40,731 nt of DNA, from assembly GCF_016745505.1 (NCBI RefSeq), contig NZ_JAERUC010000135.1, positions 1 to 40,731 of the forward strand, read 5' to 3'. Numbering within the stretch: the first letter of the stretch is position 1; every line of letters starts with the position of its first letter. The notes under the pieces are model-generated. The model was not told the DNA's origin. It saw only the letters and a list, made by a program, of their open reading frames with translations, and ran no database searches. Source of the stretch: Streptomyces silvae. GTDB taxonomy: Bacteria > Actinomycetota > Actinomycetes > Streptomycetales > Streptomycetaceae. Made by a program: the position numbers and the translations under genes. Shown here piece after piece: positions 9,484-16,492 of the stretch.

Positions 9484-9954
9484 CTACCGCGCGGAGGGCA
9501 GTACGGGCACGAGGCTGTTCCAGCGCGAGATCTCGCAGCCGTTGGCCCGGCTGAAGCGCGCGTCGACGTCCTCGCCCTGCCAGGTGCCCTGGACCCGGGC
9601 GGCGGCCGGGCCGCCGGCCTGCTGGGTGCACATGGCGTTGCGGTCCGTGGCCACGAACGGGTTGTCCCCCGCCTCGGCGGCCTCGTCCAGCAGGTCGCAG
9701 GCGCGCTGCGCGGCGGGGTGGCTGCCGCCGGCCGGGTCGCACTCCAGCTCGAAGACGCCGTCGGCCGCCGGGTTGCCGGACTCCGAGACCGTCACGGTGA
9801 GCCGGGTCGTGGTGTCCCGCGCCGTCGGCCAGTCCCCGTGGAGCACGGGGAGCGGGGGCAGCGGTACGAGAGGGGACGCGGCCGTGGCGGCGGGCGCGGC
9901 GGCGGACAGCACGGCCAGGGAGGCGACGGCGGTGAGGGTGAGACGGCGCAGCAT
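9484..9954 (-). CDS. SSI-family (subtilisin inhibitor-like) secreted protease inhibitor
   Basis: A 156-residue precursor with a signal peptide at about 1-26 (MLRRLTLTAVASLAVLSAAA, cleavage near ATA-AS). The mature protein has the four SSI cysteines in ELECDPAGG, RACDLL, NAMCTQQ and NGCEISRWN, which form two disulfides in the family. GTWQGEDVDARFSRANGCE matches the conserved C-terminal core. Family members are dimers that inhibit subtilisin- and trypsin-like proteases by presenting a reactive loop after the third Cys. Here the loop reads CTQQAGGPAAARVQ, so the P1 residue would be Gln or nearby rather than the usual Met, Lys or Arg; target specificity is therefore uncertain. AGGAG lies 6 bases before the ATG. 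Confidence 0.92.
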   Translation of the reverse strand: MLRRLTLTAVASLAVLSAAAPAATAASPLVPLPPLPVLHGDWPTARDTTTRLTVTVSESGNPAADGVFELECDPAGGSHPAAQRACDLLDEAAEAGDNPFVATDRNAMCTQQAGGPAAARVQGTWQGEDVDARFSRANGCEISRWNSLVPVLPSAR

Positions 9955-10331
9955 GCGGGGCTCCTGTTGTTCTGGCGCGCCCAGGAGCGCGCCGGGCCTG
10001 CTCCGGTACGCGCCGGGTGGAGGCGCGGGCCGGGCACACGGGGGTGACGGACGAGGGCGGAGCCCTCGTCCTCTCTAACGCTCCTTACGCCCGCACGTTG
10101 CGCAACTCGGGTTGGGCCGACCGGAAGAGTCCCCACGAACATCTGATCGATGGTCCGGCGGGCCGGGCGGGAACACCGGACCGGTGACCCCGGCCGGAGC
10201 CCGGACGGACACCCCCGCAGGGCGCTTTGCCTCGCCGCCCACCTGCCTAGTACCGTGGGCGGCGATTGGTGACACCGCGCTCGTCTGTGTCATCATCTGC
10301 ACGCACCACCCGCGCTTGCGCGGGGTGTGCT
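9955..10331. other. Intergenic: leader of the inhibitor gene and upstream region of tRNA-Ser
   Basis: No gene is seen. On the minus strand a perfect 10-bp stem with a 3-base loop (10049-10071; GGACGAGGGC arm) lies about 100 bases before the inhibitor ATG, and a -10-like TTAGAG overlaps its upstream side (10073-10078). A second hairpin is GGCGCGC/GCGCGCC near 9975-9994. Towards the tRNA, TGACAC and GTGTCA (10270-10292) form an inverted repeat. Confidence 0.35.
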
Positions 10332-10422
10332 GGAGGCGTCGCCTAGTCCGGTCTATGGCGCCGCACTGCTAATGCGGTTTGGGTCTTAAAGCCCATCGAG
10401 GGTTCAAATCCCTCCGCCTCCG
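10332..10422 (+). tRNA. tRNA-Ser (anticodon GCT)
   Basis: This folds as a class II tRNA. The acceptor GGAGGCG (10332-10338) pairs with CGCCTCC (10415-10421), discriminator G. The anticodon loop is CTGCTAA, reading AGC/AGT serine codons. The variable arm (GGGTCTTAAAGCCC) is long, and the T arm is GAGGGTTCAAATCCCTC. CCA is not encoded. Confidence 0.96.
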
Positions 10423-10429
10423 CAGCAAC

Positions 10430-10462
10430 CCGAAGCCCCGTGCCCCAGGCACGGGGCTTCGG
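10430..10462 (+). terminator. Terminator after tRNA-Ser
   Basis: A perfect 15-bp stem (CCGAAGCCCCGTGCC at 10430-10444, paired with 10448-10462) with a CCA loop starts 8 bases after the tRNA. Confidence 0.85.
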
Positions 10463-10556
10463 TCGTACCCGGGCCGCGGAAGGTCGTCTCAGAACGCTGT
10501 TTCCGCAGGTCAGCAGCTGTCTGGGTAATGGATTTCGCGTCACGGCGCAGGTCATG

Positions 10557-10562
10557 TAATGT
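10557..10562 (+). promoter_or_regulatory. Possible -10 box of the tRNA-Arg promoter
   Basis: TAATGT lies 66 bases upstream of the mature tRNA-Arg in an AT-richer stretch. A weak -35 (TTCGCG at 10534-10539) is 17 bases upstream of it. Inferred only from position and sequence. Confidence 0.35.
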
Positions 10563-10628
10563 TGTTCTCGCAACGCCGACAGGGCAGAAAAGCCCGGGAG
10601 GCGGGACCGAGGCTCAGGCCAAGGACAC

Positions 10629-10701
10629 GCACTCGTAGCTTAACGGATAGAGCATCTGACTACGGATCAGAAGGTTGCAGGTTCGAATCCTGCCGAGTGC
10701 A
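10629..10701 (+). tRNA. tRNA-Arg (anticodon ACG)
   Basis: The acceptor GCACTCG (10629-10635) pairs with CGAGTGC (10694-10700), discriminator A. The D arm is GCTTAACGGATAGAGC, the anticodon arm TCTGA-CTACGGA-TCAGA and the T arm GCAGGTTCGAATCCTGC. ACG (deaminated to ICG) reads CGN arginine codons. CCA is not encoded. tRNA-Arg 3' ends are common integration sites in actinomycetes, and an accessory block follows here. Confidence 0.96.
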
Positions 10702-10707
10702 CAGCAG

Positions 10708-10745
10708 GCGAGAGGCCCCCAGGAGAAATCCTGGGGGCCTCTCGC
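10708..10745 (+). terminator. Very strong terminator after tRNA-Arg
   Basis: A perfect 17-bp stem (GCGAGAGGCCCCCAGGA at 10708-10724 with 10729-10745) is capped by a GAAA tetraloop and begins 6 bases after the tRNA. Confidence 0.92.
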
Positions 10746-10964
10746 GTTGTCGTACGGCGGCGAAACGCACCCCGTGGACCGTGTCCGCTCGTGCCGCTCG
10801 GGGGCGTGTGCCGAGGCGGCGCGTACAGGCGGGGGCATAAGTGGCGCACGGCTGGGGGGCAGGGCTCGGCAGGAGGAGTGCATGGTGGGGTTGGCCGGGC
10901 CGGCCTCACGTGCGGGGCCACGAGGGCAAGCACCTCATCACGAGCTCGCTGAAGGGGGACACTC

Positions 10965-11441
10965 ATGTCGACGGATGTCGCGCTGCACTTTGACCGTGTC
11001 CGCACGAAGGGGTCTCACAATGACCTCCGCCTGTGCATCGGTACTTACCAACACGGCTGCGACTCCTACTACTTTGCGTTGGACGACTCTCCAAGCGTCC
11101 CCGGAGGCCTTGGCCACAGGCTCTCGCGCCTGCTGGAGCAGTGGAGTTCGCAGGTTGCCGACCTCAGGGGCGGAGGCGGTACTGCCTACCTGCCGTACGA
11201 CTTCTCCGACCAGTGCACGGCCTGGCTCCGTGTGACGTCTGCCGATGGGGAGGCCGCCGAGGTCCAGGCTGGTTGGAGCTTGATCGAAGGCTGGGGAATC
11301 TATCCCTCCGACTACCTCCCGGCAGCACCTGCCGTGTCGGACTTCGACCCGATCACCGGGGCCCGAGTCGAGTGCTCGCTGGTCGCCCTCGCGGCACGTA
11401 TCAAGGCCAACCGTGCCACGCTCGAAGCCACGGGGGCATAG
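10965..11441 (+). CDS. Hypothetical protein, 158 aa
   Basis: Not recognised. It is a soluble protein without signal peptide or membrane segment, starting MSTDVALHFDRVRTKGSHND, with aromatic and tryptophan-rich patches (CDSYYFALDD, LLEQWSSQ, AGWSLIEGWGIYPSDYL). Three cysteines are scattered. GGGGGA lies 5 bases before the ATG. It is the first gene 3' of tRNA-Arg and converges with the next hypothetical gene. Base composition is somewhat less GC-extreme than in flanking core genes. This fits an acquired accessory gene; no function is proposed. Confidence 0.75.
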   Translation: MSTDVALHFDRVRTKGSHNDLRLCIGTYQHGCDSYYFALDDSPSVPGGLGHRLSRLLEQWSSQVADLRGGGGTAYLPYDFSDQCTAWLRVTSADGEAAEVQAGWSLIEGWGIYPSDYLPAAPAVSDFDPITGARVECSLVALAARIKANRATLEATGA

Positions 11442-11491
11442 CGAGCCAGGAGTCTCCCCACTTCGTCAAAGCGCCCGGCTGCTGCGCTCCG

Positions 11492-11522
11492 GCCCGCCGG
11501 GCGTGTGCAAAGCCCGTCGGGC
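11492..11522. terminator. Imperfect hairpin between convergent hypothetical genes
   Basis: GCCCGCCGGGC (11492-11502) pairs with GCCCGTCGGGC (11512-11522) with one central mismatch. It touches the stop codon of the minus-strand gene and lies 50 bases after the plus-strand stop. Confidence 0.5.
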
Positions 11523-12004
11523 TAAGACCACCGCTTGATGATCTTTGCTGGGCTTTCCGGGGCCGCCCACACCTGGATCCGGATCTGCTCAGTGGTCTCG
11601 GGGCTCTCGTGAGAGTCGACGTCAGCCTTAGCCGCCCGAGCCAAGTTGCTCCGGGACACGCGGATGCGGTTCCAGCCAGGTGGGACCTCGAAGGTAGCCG
11701 CTTCGGGGGCGTAGTCCGTGCAGCCCAGAACCGTCAGATGGCCCAACGACACATCGAGGCTGGCCTCAACGACGTGATCGAATTCCGAGCTGTCATCACT
11801 CGGCTCCTGAGGGAGAACGACGACAGTGACGGATACGTCGACATTGACCACCGTGCCGACGCCAAGCGCGTCCGGTGCAACAGCGAGGTGATCGGCAACG
11901 GCCTGTTCAGTCCATGCGTCGCTCAGATCGCCGTCCGAATCCGCGTCGGATACGTGTATCTGGAAGTAGTCGGCGAAGAGGGTGAGCTCTGTCGTTGTCG
12001 TCAT
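11522..12004 (-). CDS. Hypothetical acidic beta-rich protein, 160 aa
   Basis: A soluble, acidic protein with predicted beta strands throughout: LTLFADYFQIHVSD, VVNVDVSVTVVVLP, FDHVVEASLDVS, TFEVPPGWNRIRVSRSNL and EQIRIQVWAAP. The layout (an aromatic F-x-I-H-V first strand, DAWTEQAVADHLAVAPDA, then strands ending in a VPPGWNRIRV turn) loosely recalls the ComJ family of nuclease inhibitors. That is a pattern resemblance, not an identification. The start ATG at 12004 has no strong ribosome binding site. An immunity or inhibitor role would fit the accessory context but is speculative. Confidence 0.72.
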   Translation of the reverse strand: MTTTTELTLFADYFQIHVSDADSDGDLSDAWTEQAVADHLAVAPDALGVGTVVNVDVSVTVVVLPQEPSDDSSEFDHVVEASLDVSLGHLTVLGCTDYAPEAATFEVPPGWNRIRVSRSNLARAAKADVDSHESPETTEQIRIQVWAAPESPAKIIKRWS

Positions 12005-12094
12005 GGCGGCACAGTCCCATGCGGCACTGACAGCCGGGCGTCGAGGGCCTGGCGTCAGTGCCTGGCACCCACACCGTCGTTCGTCTGCCGTGCG

Positions 12095-12253
12095 TCAACT
12101 CCTTCGATCAGGAGCGGAGCGTGTCCGTGGCCGGGCGCAGAGTCTCCTGTGGACGGTGACGACTCCGCCCGCCCCCGACGCACCGTGGATCAGCAGGTGC
12201 TCCTCGTCTCCGGGGGTGATCGGCCTGCCGCAGCGGTCGCACATCAGCGGCAT
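12095..12253 (-). CDS. Small CxxC zinc-binding-type protein, 52 aa
   Basis: Starts at the ATG at 12253, with AAGGA 6 bases upstream. The first residues, MPLMCDRCGRPITPGDEEHL, form a CxxC knuckle; a later histidine and cysteine (HRRLCARP) could complete a metal site. The tail is arginine-rich. The start overlaps the stop of the preceding gene (12244) by 10 bases, so the two are probably translationally coupled. Function unknown. Confidence 0.6.
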   Translation of the reverse strand: MPLMCDRCGRPITPGDEEHLLIHGASGAGGVVTVHRRLCARPRTRSAPDRRS

Positions 12254-12480
12254 TCCTGTTCCTTCGGGCAGGACAGGCAGCTGCGGGGGAACCAGCGGAC
12301 CACCGATCCATGTACCTCGATCAGTTGCGGGCCGAGGTCGCGGACCGCCCCGGTGCACAGGGTCGTACCGCAGAAGACGCAGTGCACGCCTCGCTGCTGC
12401 TGTGCGGACAGCGCCACGATCGGCGGCAGCGTGACGAGCCGCCTGTCGGGCGGGGAGTCCGGGGTGGAAGGATGGCGCAT
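12244..12480 (-). CDS. Small zinc-ribbon protein, 78 aa
   Basis: Starts at the ATG at 12480, with GGAGA 6 bases upstream. Upstream codons to 12525 fall in the leader and are not used. It contains two cysteine clusters, GVHCVFCGTTLCTG and CLSCPKEQEC, arranged like a zinc ribbon, with EVHGSVVRWFP between. It is the first gene of a two-gene minus-strand operon whose promoter appears to be the divergent switch at 12595-12640. The leader holds a perfect 10-bp hairpin (12514-12523 with 12544-12553). Small proteins of this type are frequent in Streptomyces accessory islands; function unknown. Confidence 0.65.
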   Translation of the reverse strand: MRHPSTPDSPPDRRLVTLPPIVALSAQQQRGVHCVFCGTTLCTGAVRDLGPQLIEVHGSVVRWFPRSCLSCPKEQECR

Positions 12481-12594
12481 GGTCGGTCTCCTGGTGATCT
12501 CAGGGTTCTGACTGGCCCCGGCCATGTGGAGGTGCGAACTCCGGGCCGGGGCCGTTCTGTTGCTACGGGACCGTTGGTCGGCCTCGCGAGAACG

Positions 12595-12640
12595 AAGTTA
12601 AACCCCGGGCTTGAATCGCGTCAAGCCCGGGGTTTACAGT
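12595..12640. promoter_or_regulatory. Overlapping divergent promoters centred on a perfect 16-bp inverted repeat
   Basis: TAAACCCCGGGCTTGA (12599-12614) and its exact inverse (12621-12636) flank ATCGCG. Plus-strand promoter: TTGAAT (12611-12616), 18-base spacer, TACAGT (12635-12640), serving the HTH gene at 12674. Minus-strand promoter: TTGACG (12624-12619), 18-base spacer, TAACTT (12600-12595), serving the zinc-ribbon genes. The -35 boxes lie side by side in the centre of the repeat, so polymerase could hardly occupy both. The small HTH protein is the obvious candidate repressor. Confidence 0.65.
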
Positions 12641-12673
12641 CGTGTTGGCCGCGCCGCTGGAGGGAGCGCGGGA

Positions 12674-12994
12674 ATGACGAATGACCCTGAGCAGACCCAG
12701 GAGGTGAAGCGCCTCGTGGAAGCCATCGCGGCATTCAGGGACATCGAGGACGACGAGGCGTGCGCCGTGGCGGTGTCGCGGGCGTTGGAGGACTGGCCCA
12801 GCTACCAGACGAAACTCCGACAACTGCGGCAGCAGCGCGTCAATGCCCTGAAGGAACAAGGCAGGACATGGAAGGAAATCGGGCAGCTCCTCGGAGGTAT
12901 CTCCGCCGCTCGTGCCCAGCAGATCGGCAAGGGCCAGAGCGGAGCGCAGCGGCGCAGGGCCGACCGGGAAGCGCAAGGGCCTGCCGCCGGATGA
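12674..12994 (+). CDS. Small helix-turn-helix DNA-binding protein, 106 aa
   Basis: Begins at the ATG at 12674, preceded by GGGAGCGCGGGA; the longer frame to 12611 would run through the operator. The N-terminal half is helical and acidic (QEVKRLVEAIAAFRDIEDDE). The C-terminal half has a sigma-region-4-like helix-turn-helix (QRVNALKEQGRTWKEIGQLL, then ISAARAQQIGKG) and a basic tail. It is probably a dimeric local regulator. Its gene is divergent from the zinc-ribbon operon and shares a 38-bp inverted repeat with it, so autoregulation and cross-regulation are likely but inferred. A strong hairpin follows at once. Confidence 0.75.
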   Translation: MTNDPEQTQEVKRLVEAIAAFRDIEDDEACAVAVSRALEDWPSYQTKLRQLRQQRVNALKEQGRTWKEIGQLLGGISAARAQQIGKGQSGAQRRRADREAQGPAAG

Positions 12995-12996
12995 GA

Positions 12997-13031
12997 ACGG
13001 CCGGGCGGTGTGGAGACCGCCGCCCGGCCGT
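12997..13031 (+). terminator. Terminator after the small HTH gene
   Basis: A perfect 12-bp stem (ACGGCCGGGCGG at 12997-13008 with 13020-13031) starts two bases after the stop codon. Confidence 0.8.
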
Positions 13032-13207
13032 AGCGACCGGCGGGTCATCACTCTGCCGATCCGAGATTCACCCTGACGAGAAGGATTCGCGTCCGATCGT
13101 TTGGCCAGTACGCGCGTGGTGACCGCACCCATGCCCTGAGCCGTCCGGAACGGCCCTTTCTTCTGTGATCCCCGCGGCCTCGCCGGCCGCCCCACACCCC
13201 ACGGACT

Positions 13208-14455
13208 GTGATGCGCCACCCCACCGGCGCGGCTTCGTGCTGCGCTTCTTCAGCATGCCCGGATTCGGCATGGATCCCCGTGCCCCGCCCCTTGCAAGAG
13301 CTCGACACGACGGCCTCCCGCCGCGCTCAGCCGGGCGCGTGGCTGCGGGCCGTGGTGTGGCTCGTCGAGGCGGGCCTGCACCGACGTGCCGGGGCGACGA
13401 CGCTGGCCGTCGCGCGCGATCTGGCCGGGCGGATGGACTACGGGCTCGGCCTCGTCCTGTACGACCTGGAGGGCACCGCTGCCCGATGCGGGGTGTCGGC
13501 GGCGACGGTGAAGCGACACGTCCGGGTGTTGCGGGAGCTGGGCGCGCTGGTGTGGCAGCGGCACGGGACCAAGCGGAACCTGCACCTGCCCGGCCGCCGG
13601 TACGCGGGCATGGCGACGATCTACGCGGCGACGATCCCGGCCGCGTACGACTCGGCGATGGGCCACCGTCTGGAGGGCGCCGGGTACGGGGCGCGGGTGT
13701 GCGGGGTGACGGATGCGGGCCGGGATCGTGCGGTGGAAGCCGCGCAGGAGAGGCGTCGGGCTGTGGATAACTCGGCTTCGGGAAAGCGCAGTTCAGGCGG
13801 CTGTGCGCCCCATTCTTCCGCGCCCCACCACGACCGACGTACAGCTGATGTGAGTGGGAAGTCGAACTACACGTCGCGCAGGCGCGCGACAGCCGATCGC
13901 GGGCGGCGGCGGTCTCCGCTCCAGGTCGCCTGTGACATCGCCGTCGCCCGGCAGGTGCGACCACTCGTGGACTGGACGCAGTGCGAGGGGTTGCGTCGCC
14001 TCGCGTATGCGCTGCGCCCGCTCATCGACCGGGGCCTTGATGTCCGCGACATCGCGGCGGAGCTCTGCGGCTCGGCCGTCGGGTGGCGGCCGGTCCGACC
14101 GGCGGCCTGGATCACTGCGGTTCTGGCGCGTGATCGGGAAGTGCCCTTGGGACATGGGGATGCGGAGCCGCCGGAGGCGTTCCGGCGGGCCGTGACCGAG
14201 GTGCGGGAGTCGTCCGCCGAGTCCGCCGGCGGCGCGGTGCCGGTGGACGGCATCGACGGGCTGACGCGTACGGAGGTCGTCCAGTTACGGTCGGCCGCTG
14301 TGACGGACCCGGGGCTGGTGCTGGCCGCTCTGGAGAACCTCGGTGAGAGGGACACCCGCCGTCTCTACACGAACCGGATCGTGGAGGAGGTGCTGGTGTA
14401 CGAGTTCACCGGGGTGCGCCGTGCCCGTATCGATCGTGGACGACCAGGAGCGTGA
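13208..14455 (+). CDS. Rep-like winged-helix protein of mobile-element type (TTA-containing)
   Basis: About 415 residues. The core LQELDTTASRRAQPGAWLRA, then GTAARCGVSAATVKRHVRVLRELGALVWQRHG, is a winged helix-turn-helix followed by a Thr/Tyr-rich segment. The C-terminal half includes VARQVRPLVDWTQCEGLRR and LRPLIDRGLDVRDIAAEL. Proteins with this architecture recur in Streptomyces accessory regions and resemble replication-initiator or regulatory proteins of integrative elements; that link is from memory and unverified. The start is uncertain: GTG 13208, ATG 13211 and GTG 13280 all lack a clear ribosome binding site, and the Cys-rich first 25 residues may not be translated. Codon 360 is TTA (14285-14287), so translation may depend on the bldA tRNA. 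It is followed after 12 bases by the XRE gene. Confidence 0.7.
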   Translation: MMRHPTGAASCCASSACPDSAWIPVPRPLQELDTTASRRAQPGAWLRAVVWLVEAGLHRRAGATTLAVARDLAGRMDYGLGLVLYDLEGTAARCGVSAATVKRHVRVLRELGALVWQRHGTKRNLHLPGRRYAGMATIYAATIPAAYDSAMGHRLEGAGYGARVCGVTDAGRDRAVEAAQERRRAVDNSASGKRSSGGCAPHSSAPHHDRRTADVSGKSNYTSRRRATADRGRRRSPLQVACDIAVARQVRPLVDWTQCEGLRRLAYALRPLIDRGLDVRDIAAELCGSAVGWRPVRPAAWITAVLARDREVPLGHGDAEPPEAFRRAVTEVRESSAESAGGAVPVDGIDGLTRTEVVQLRSAAVTDPGLVLAALENLGERDTRRLYTNRIVEEVLVYEFTGVRRARIDRGRPGA

Positions 14456-14467
14456 GGGAGGCTGCCG

Positions 14468-15727
14468 TTGATCGGCGCCCGTTCCCGGTCCTGCCGGGCG
14501 TACCGTGGCGGCGTGGCACACGATGACCTGGGACGGACCCTGCGCCGTTTGCGTCGGCTGGGCTCCCTCACGCAAGAAGAGCTGGCTGAGCGGTCCGATG
14601 TGTCCGTCGATGTCATTCGGCAGCTCGAACAAGGGCGGAAGCATTCGGCCCGCCTCCCCACACTCCACGCGTTGGCGAACGGCCTTGGTGTGGAGCTGAC
14701 CACGCTTCTGGGTGACCCGCCCGCCGTGACCTCCACCGGGGAGAGCGACGGGCCGCGCTTCGTGGCGGTGCGCCGCGCCATCATGCCGGTGCTCTGGCAG
14801 CCGGCGCCGGAGCCGCCAGGTCCCGACTTCTCGTTGGACCTTCTGCGCGAGCAGATCGCGGACGGTTGGACCCAGTACCACTCCGCCGAGTTCGACACGG
14901 TGATGAAGGCGCTGCCGGAGCTGATTGCGGATGCGCGTGGGGCTGCGGCCTCGGACAACGAGGCCGACCGGCGGGCCGGGTCTGCGGCTCTGGGCAAGGC
15001 ACTTCAGCTCGCCGGGCACGTCGCCGTGCGCATGGGTAAGACCGACCTCGCTCTCATCAGTCTGGAACGCGCGACAGAGGCTGCGGGACAGTCCTCCGAC
15101 CCGCTGCTCCTGCCGATGATCGTCAACTCCACGGCGTGGACCTATCAGCGGCAAGGGCGTTTGGAAGACGCGTTGAGCATCGCCCTCCGCGCCGCCGACG
15201 ACATGGCGGACCAGGGGCATACCGACGTGGCCGACGGCCTGAAGGTATGGGGTGCGCTGACCATGAGCGCCGCCACGTCTGCCGCCCGGAGCGGCGACTA
15301 CGAGCGGGCGGCGGCGATGATGGAGACGGCTGAGAAGGAGGCCGCCCGCGTCGCGAAGCTGCCCGACCACGGCGACAACCGCATGGTCAGTGTCTTCAGC
15401 CCGTCGTCGGTCCGCATCGAACGCGTCCGGCTTGCCGTCCAGTACGGCCACCCGCAGGATGCCTTGGCGCTGGCCAAGGGGATGCGGCTGAGCAAGGACA
15501 CGCCGCCGTCCTGGCGGACGTGGCTGTTGCTGGACGTGGCCCGAGCCCACTCGGACACCGGGGACGCGGCCGGAGCGGTGAAGACCCTGGAGTCCTTGCG
15601 CCGCGTGGCACCGACGTGGATGCGGCACCACACGCTGGCCGTGGCCATCGTGCGTGACCTCTGGGCGCTCCCCAATCACCCGCCGGGACTCCGGCCGTTG
15701 GCAGAGTTCCTGGGGGTCGGCGAATAG
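14468..15727 (+). CDS. XRE-family regulator with TPR-like C-terminal domain
   Basis: A 419-residue protein. The N-terminal XRE helix-turn-helix is at about 20-78 (LGRTLRRLRRLGSLTQEELA, then VSVDVIRQLEQGRKHSARLP). The remainder is all-helical with tetratricopeptide character: ALGKALQLAGHVAVRMGKTD, AWTYQRQGRLEDALSIALRA, SGDYERAAAMMETAEKEAAR and HSDTGDAAGAVKTLESLRRV. The TTG start at 14468 is chosen because GGGAGG lies 6-7 bases before it; a GTG at 14513 lacks one. Such proteins act as peptide- or partner-sensing regulators in Streptomyces. The next two genes (SpoIIAB-like ATPase and a small protein) form a module recalling whiJ/abaA-type developmental loci, by analogy only. Confidence 0.82.
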   Translation: MIGARSRSCRAYRGGVAHDDLGRTLRRLRRLGSLTQEELAERSDVSVDVIRQLEQGRKHSARLPTLHALANGLGVELTTLLGDPPAVTSTGESDGPRFVAVRRAIMPVLWQPAPEPPGPDFSLDLLREQIADGWTQYHSAEFDTVMKALPELIADARGAAASDNEADRRAGSAALGKALQLAGHVAVRMGKTDLALISLERATEAAGQSSDPLLLPMIVNSTAWTYQRQGRLEDALSIALRAADDMADQGHTDVADGLKVWGALTMSAATSAARSGDYERAAAMMETAEKEAARVAKLPDHGDNRMVSVFSPSSVRIERVRLAVQYGHPQDALALAKGMRLSKDTPPSWRTWLLLDVARAHSDTGDAAGAVKTLESLRRVAPTWMRHHTLAVAIVRDLWALPNHPPGLRPLAEFLGVGE

Positions 15728-15852
15728 CGGGCTGAAAGTGGGACGTTACGCCCCTGTCAGCGTGACCGGCATGTCGCTTCCATGAGAGGACAGCGCTCCG
15801 GCGGCCGTGCGACCGGCCCCGGGGCTCGGCCGAGCTGAAAGAGCGGACCGAC

Positions 15853-16269
15853 ATGCCGCAATCGGCAACACAGGTTCGCCCGACCGGGCACCCCGGCTAC
15901 AGCGAGACGCTGCCGCGCGTAGCGGAGAGTGCCGCCATCGCCCGGCGCCTCACGCATGCCGCCCTTTCCTGCTGGGGGCTGGAGGAGTTGGCCGAGGACA
16001 GTGCTCTGGTCACGACCGAACTGGTCGCCAACGCCGTACGGCACGCACGGGGAAGATCCATCCGCGTGCTGGTGGAGCGAACCGGCCTGCGGACGGTACG
16101 GGTGGCTGTCGCGGACTTCTCCCAGGTACGGCCGGCAGAGCGCGCGGCAGGCGACGACGACGAGGACGGGCGAGGGCTGTTCCTGGTGGCGGCGCTGGCT
16201 GCCGACTGGGGGACGGACAAGCGACGTTGGGGCAAGATCGTCTGGGCGGCCCTGGAGGTGTGCGAATGA
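15853..16269 (+). CDS. SpoIIAB/RsbW-like ATP-binding regulatory protein
   Basis: A 138-residue GHKL-fold ATPase of the anti-sigma/serine-kinase type. The N-box is TTELVANAVRHARGR. The G1 region VRVAVADFSQVRP is weakly conserved, and the G2 region is DEDGRGLFLVAALAADWG. It has no membrane segment or other domain. RsbW/SpoIIAB relatives bind sigma factors or phosphorylate anti-anti-sigma proteins; in Streptomyces many are orphan copies beside XRE regulators, as here. The ribosome binding site before ATG 15853 is weak. The stop overlaps the next start by 4 bases (ATGA), so the two are translationally coupled. Confidence 0.85.
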   Translation: MPQSATQVRPTGHPGYSETLPRVAESAAIARRLTHAALSCWGLEELAEDSALVTTELVANAVRHARGRSIRVLVERTGLRTVRVAVADFSQVRPAERAAGDDDEDGRGLFLVAALAADWGTDKRRWGKIVWAALEVCE

Positions 16270-16421
16270 CTCCGGGGGAGATCTCCGGCCGCAGCATGGC
16301 CCGGGCACATCTGTCGCAGTTGATCGCCATGTTCGGCACGGACGGGCATCTGCAGATCAGGACGACCCCTGAGCCCGACACATCCGGCGACGGCGAGGCG
16401 GAGGACGACGAGCGGGCCTGA
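16266..16421 (+). CDS. Small acidic protein, 51 aa, coupled to the ATPase gene
   Basis: The ATG at 16266 overlaps the ATPase stop codon (ATGA). The sequence has a helical first part (GRSMARAHLSQLIAMFG) and a very acidic tail (DTSGDGEAEDDERA). It has no known domain. Tight coupling suggests a partner of the ATPase, possibly a small antagonist, but nothing in the sequence proves it. Confidence 0.6.
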   Translation: MTPGEISGRSMARAHLSQLIAMFGTDGHLQIRTTPEPDTSGDGEAEDDERA

Positions 16422-16476
16422 CTGTCCCGGCCGCCCTGCCTGTACGCCCGGTGTGGCCCCCTCACCGCATGCCTCC

Positions 16477-16492
16477 CGACCGGGCCCGGTCG
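16477..16492. repeat. Perfect 16-bp palindrome at the right end of the accessory block
   Basis: CGACCGGGCCCGGTCG, without a loop, lies between two convergent genes. It could form a terminator-like cruciform or be a protein site; it is also the sort of palindrome expected by chance in very GC-rich DNA. Confidence 0.4.

Noticed and set aside
9792..10142. 116-codon minus-strand frame overlapping the inhibitor leader
   Set aside because: It overlaps the inhibitor signal peptide in another frame, crosses hairpins and has no recognisable product.
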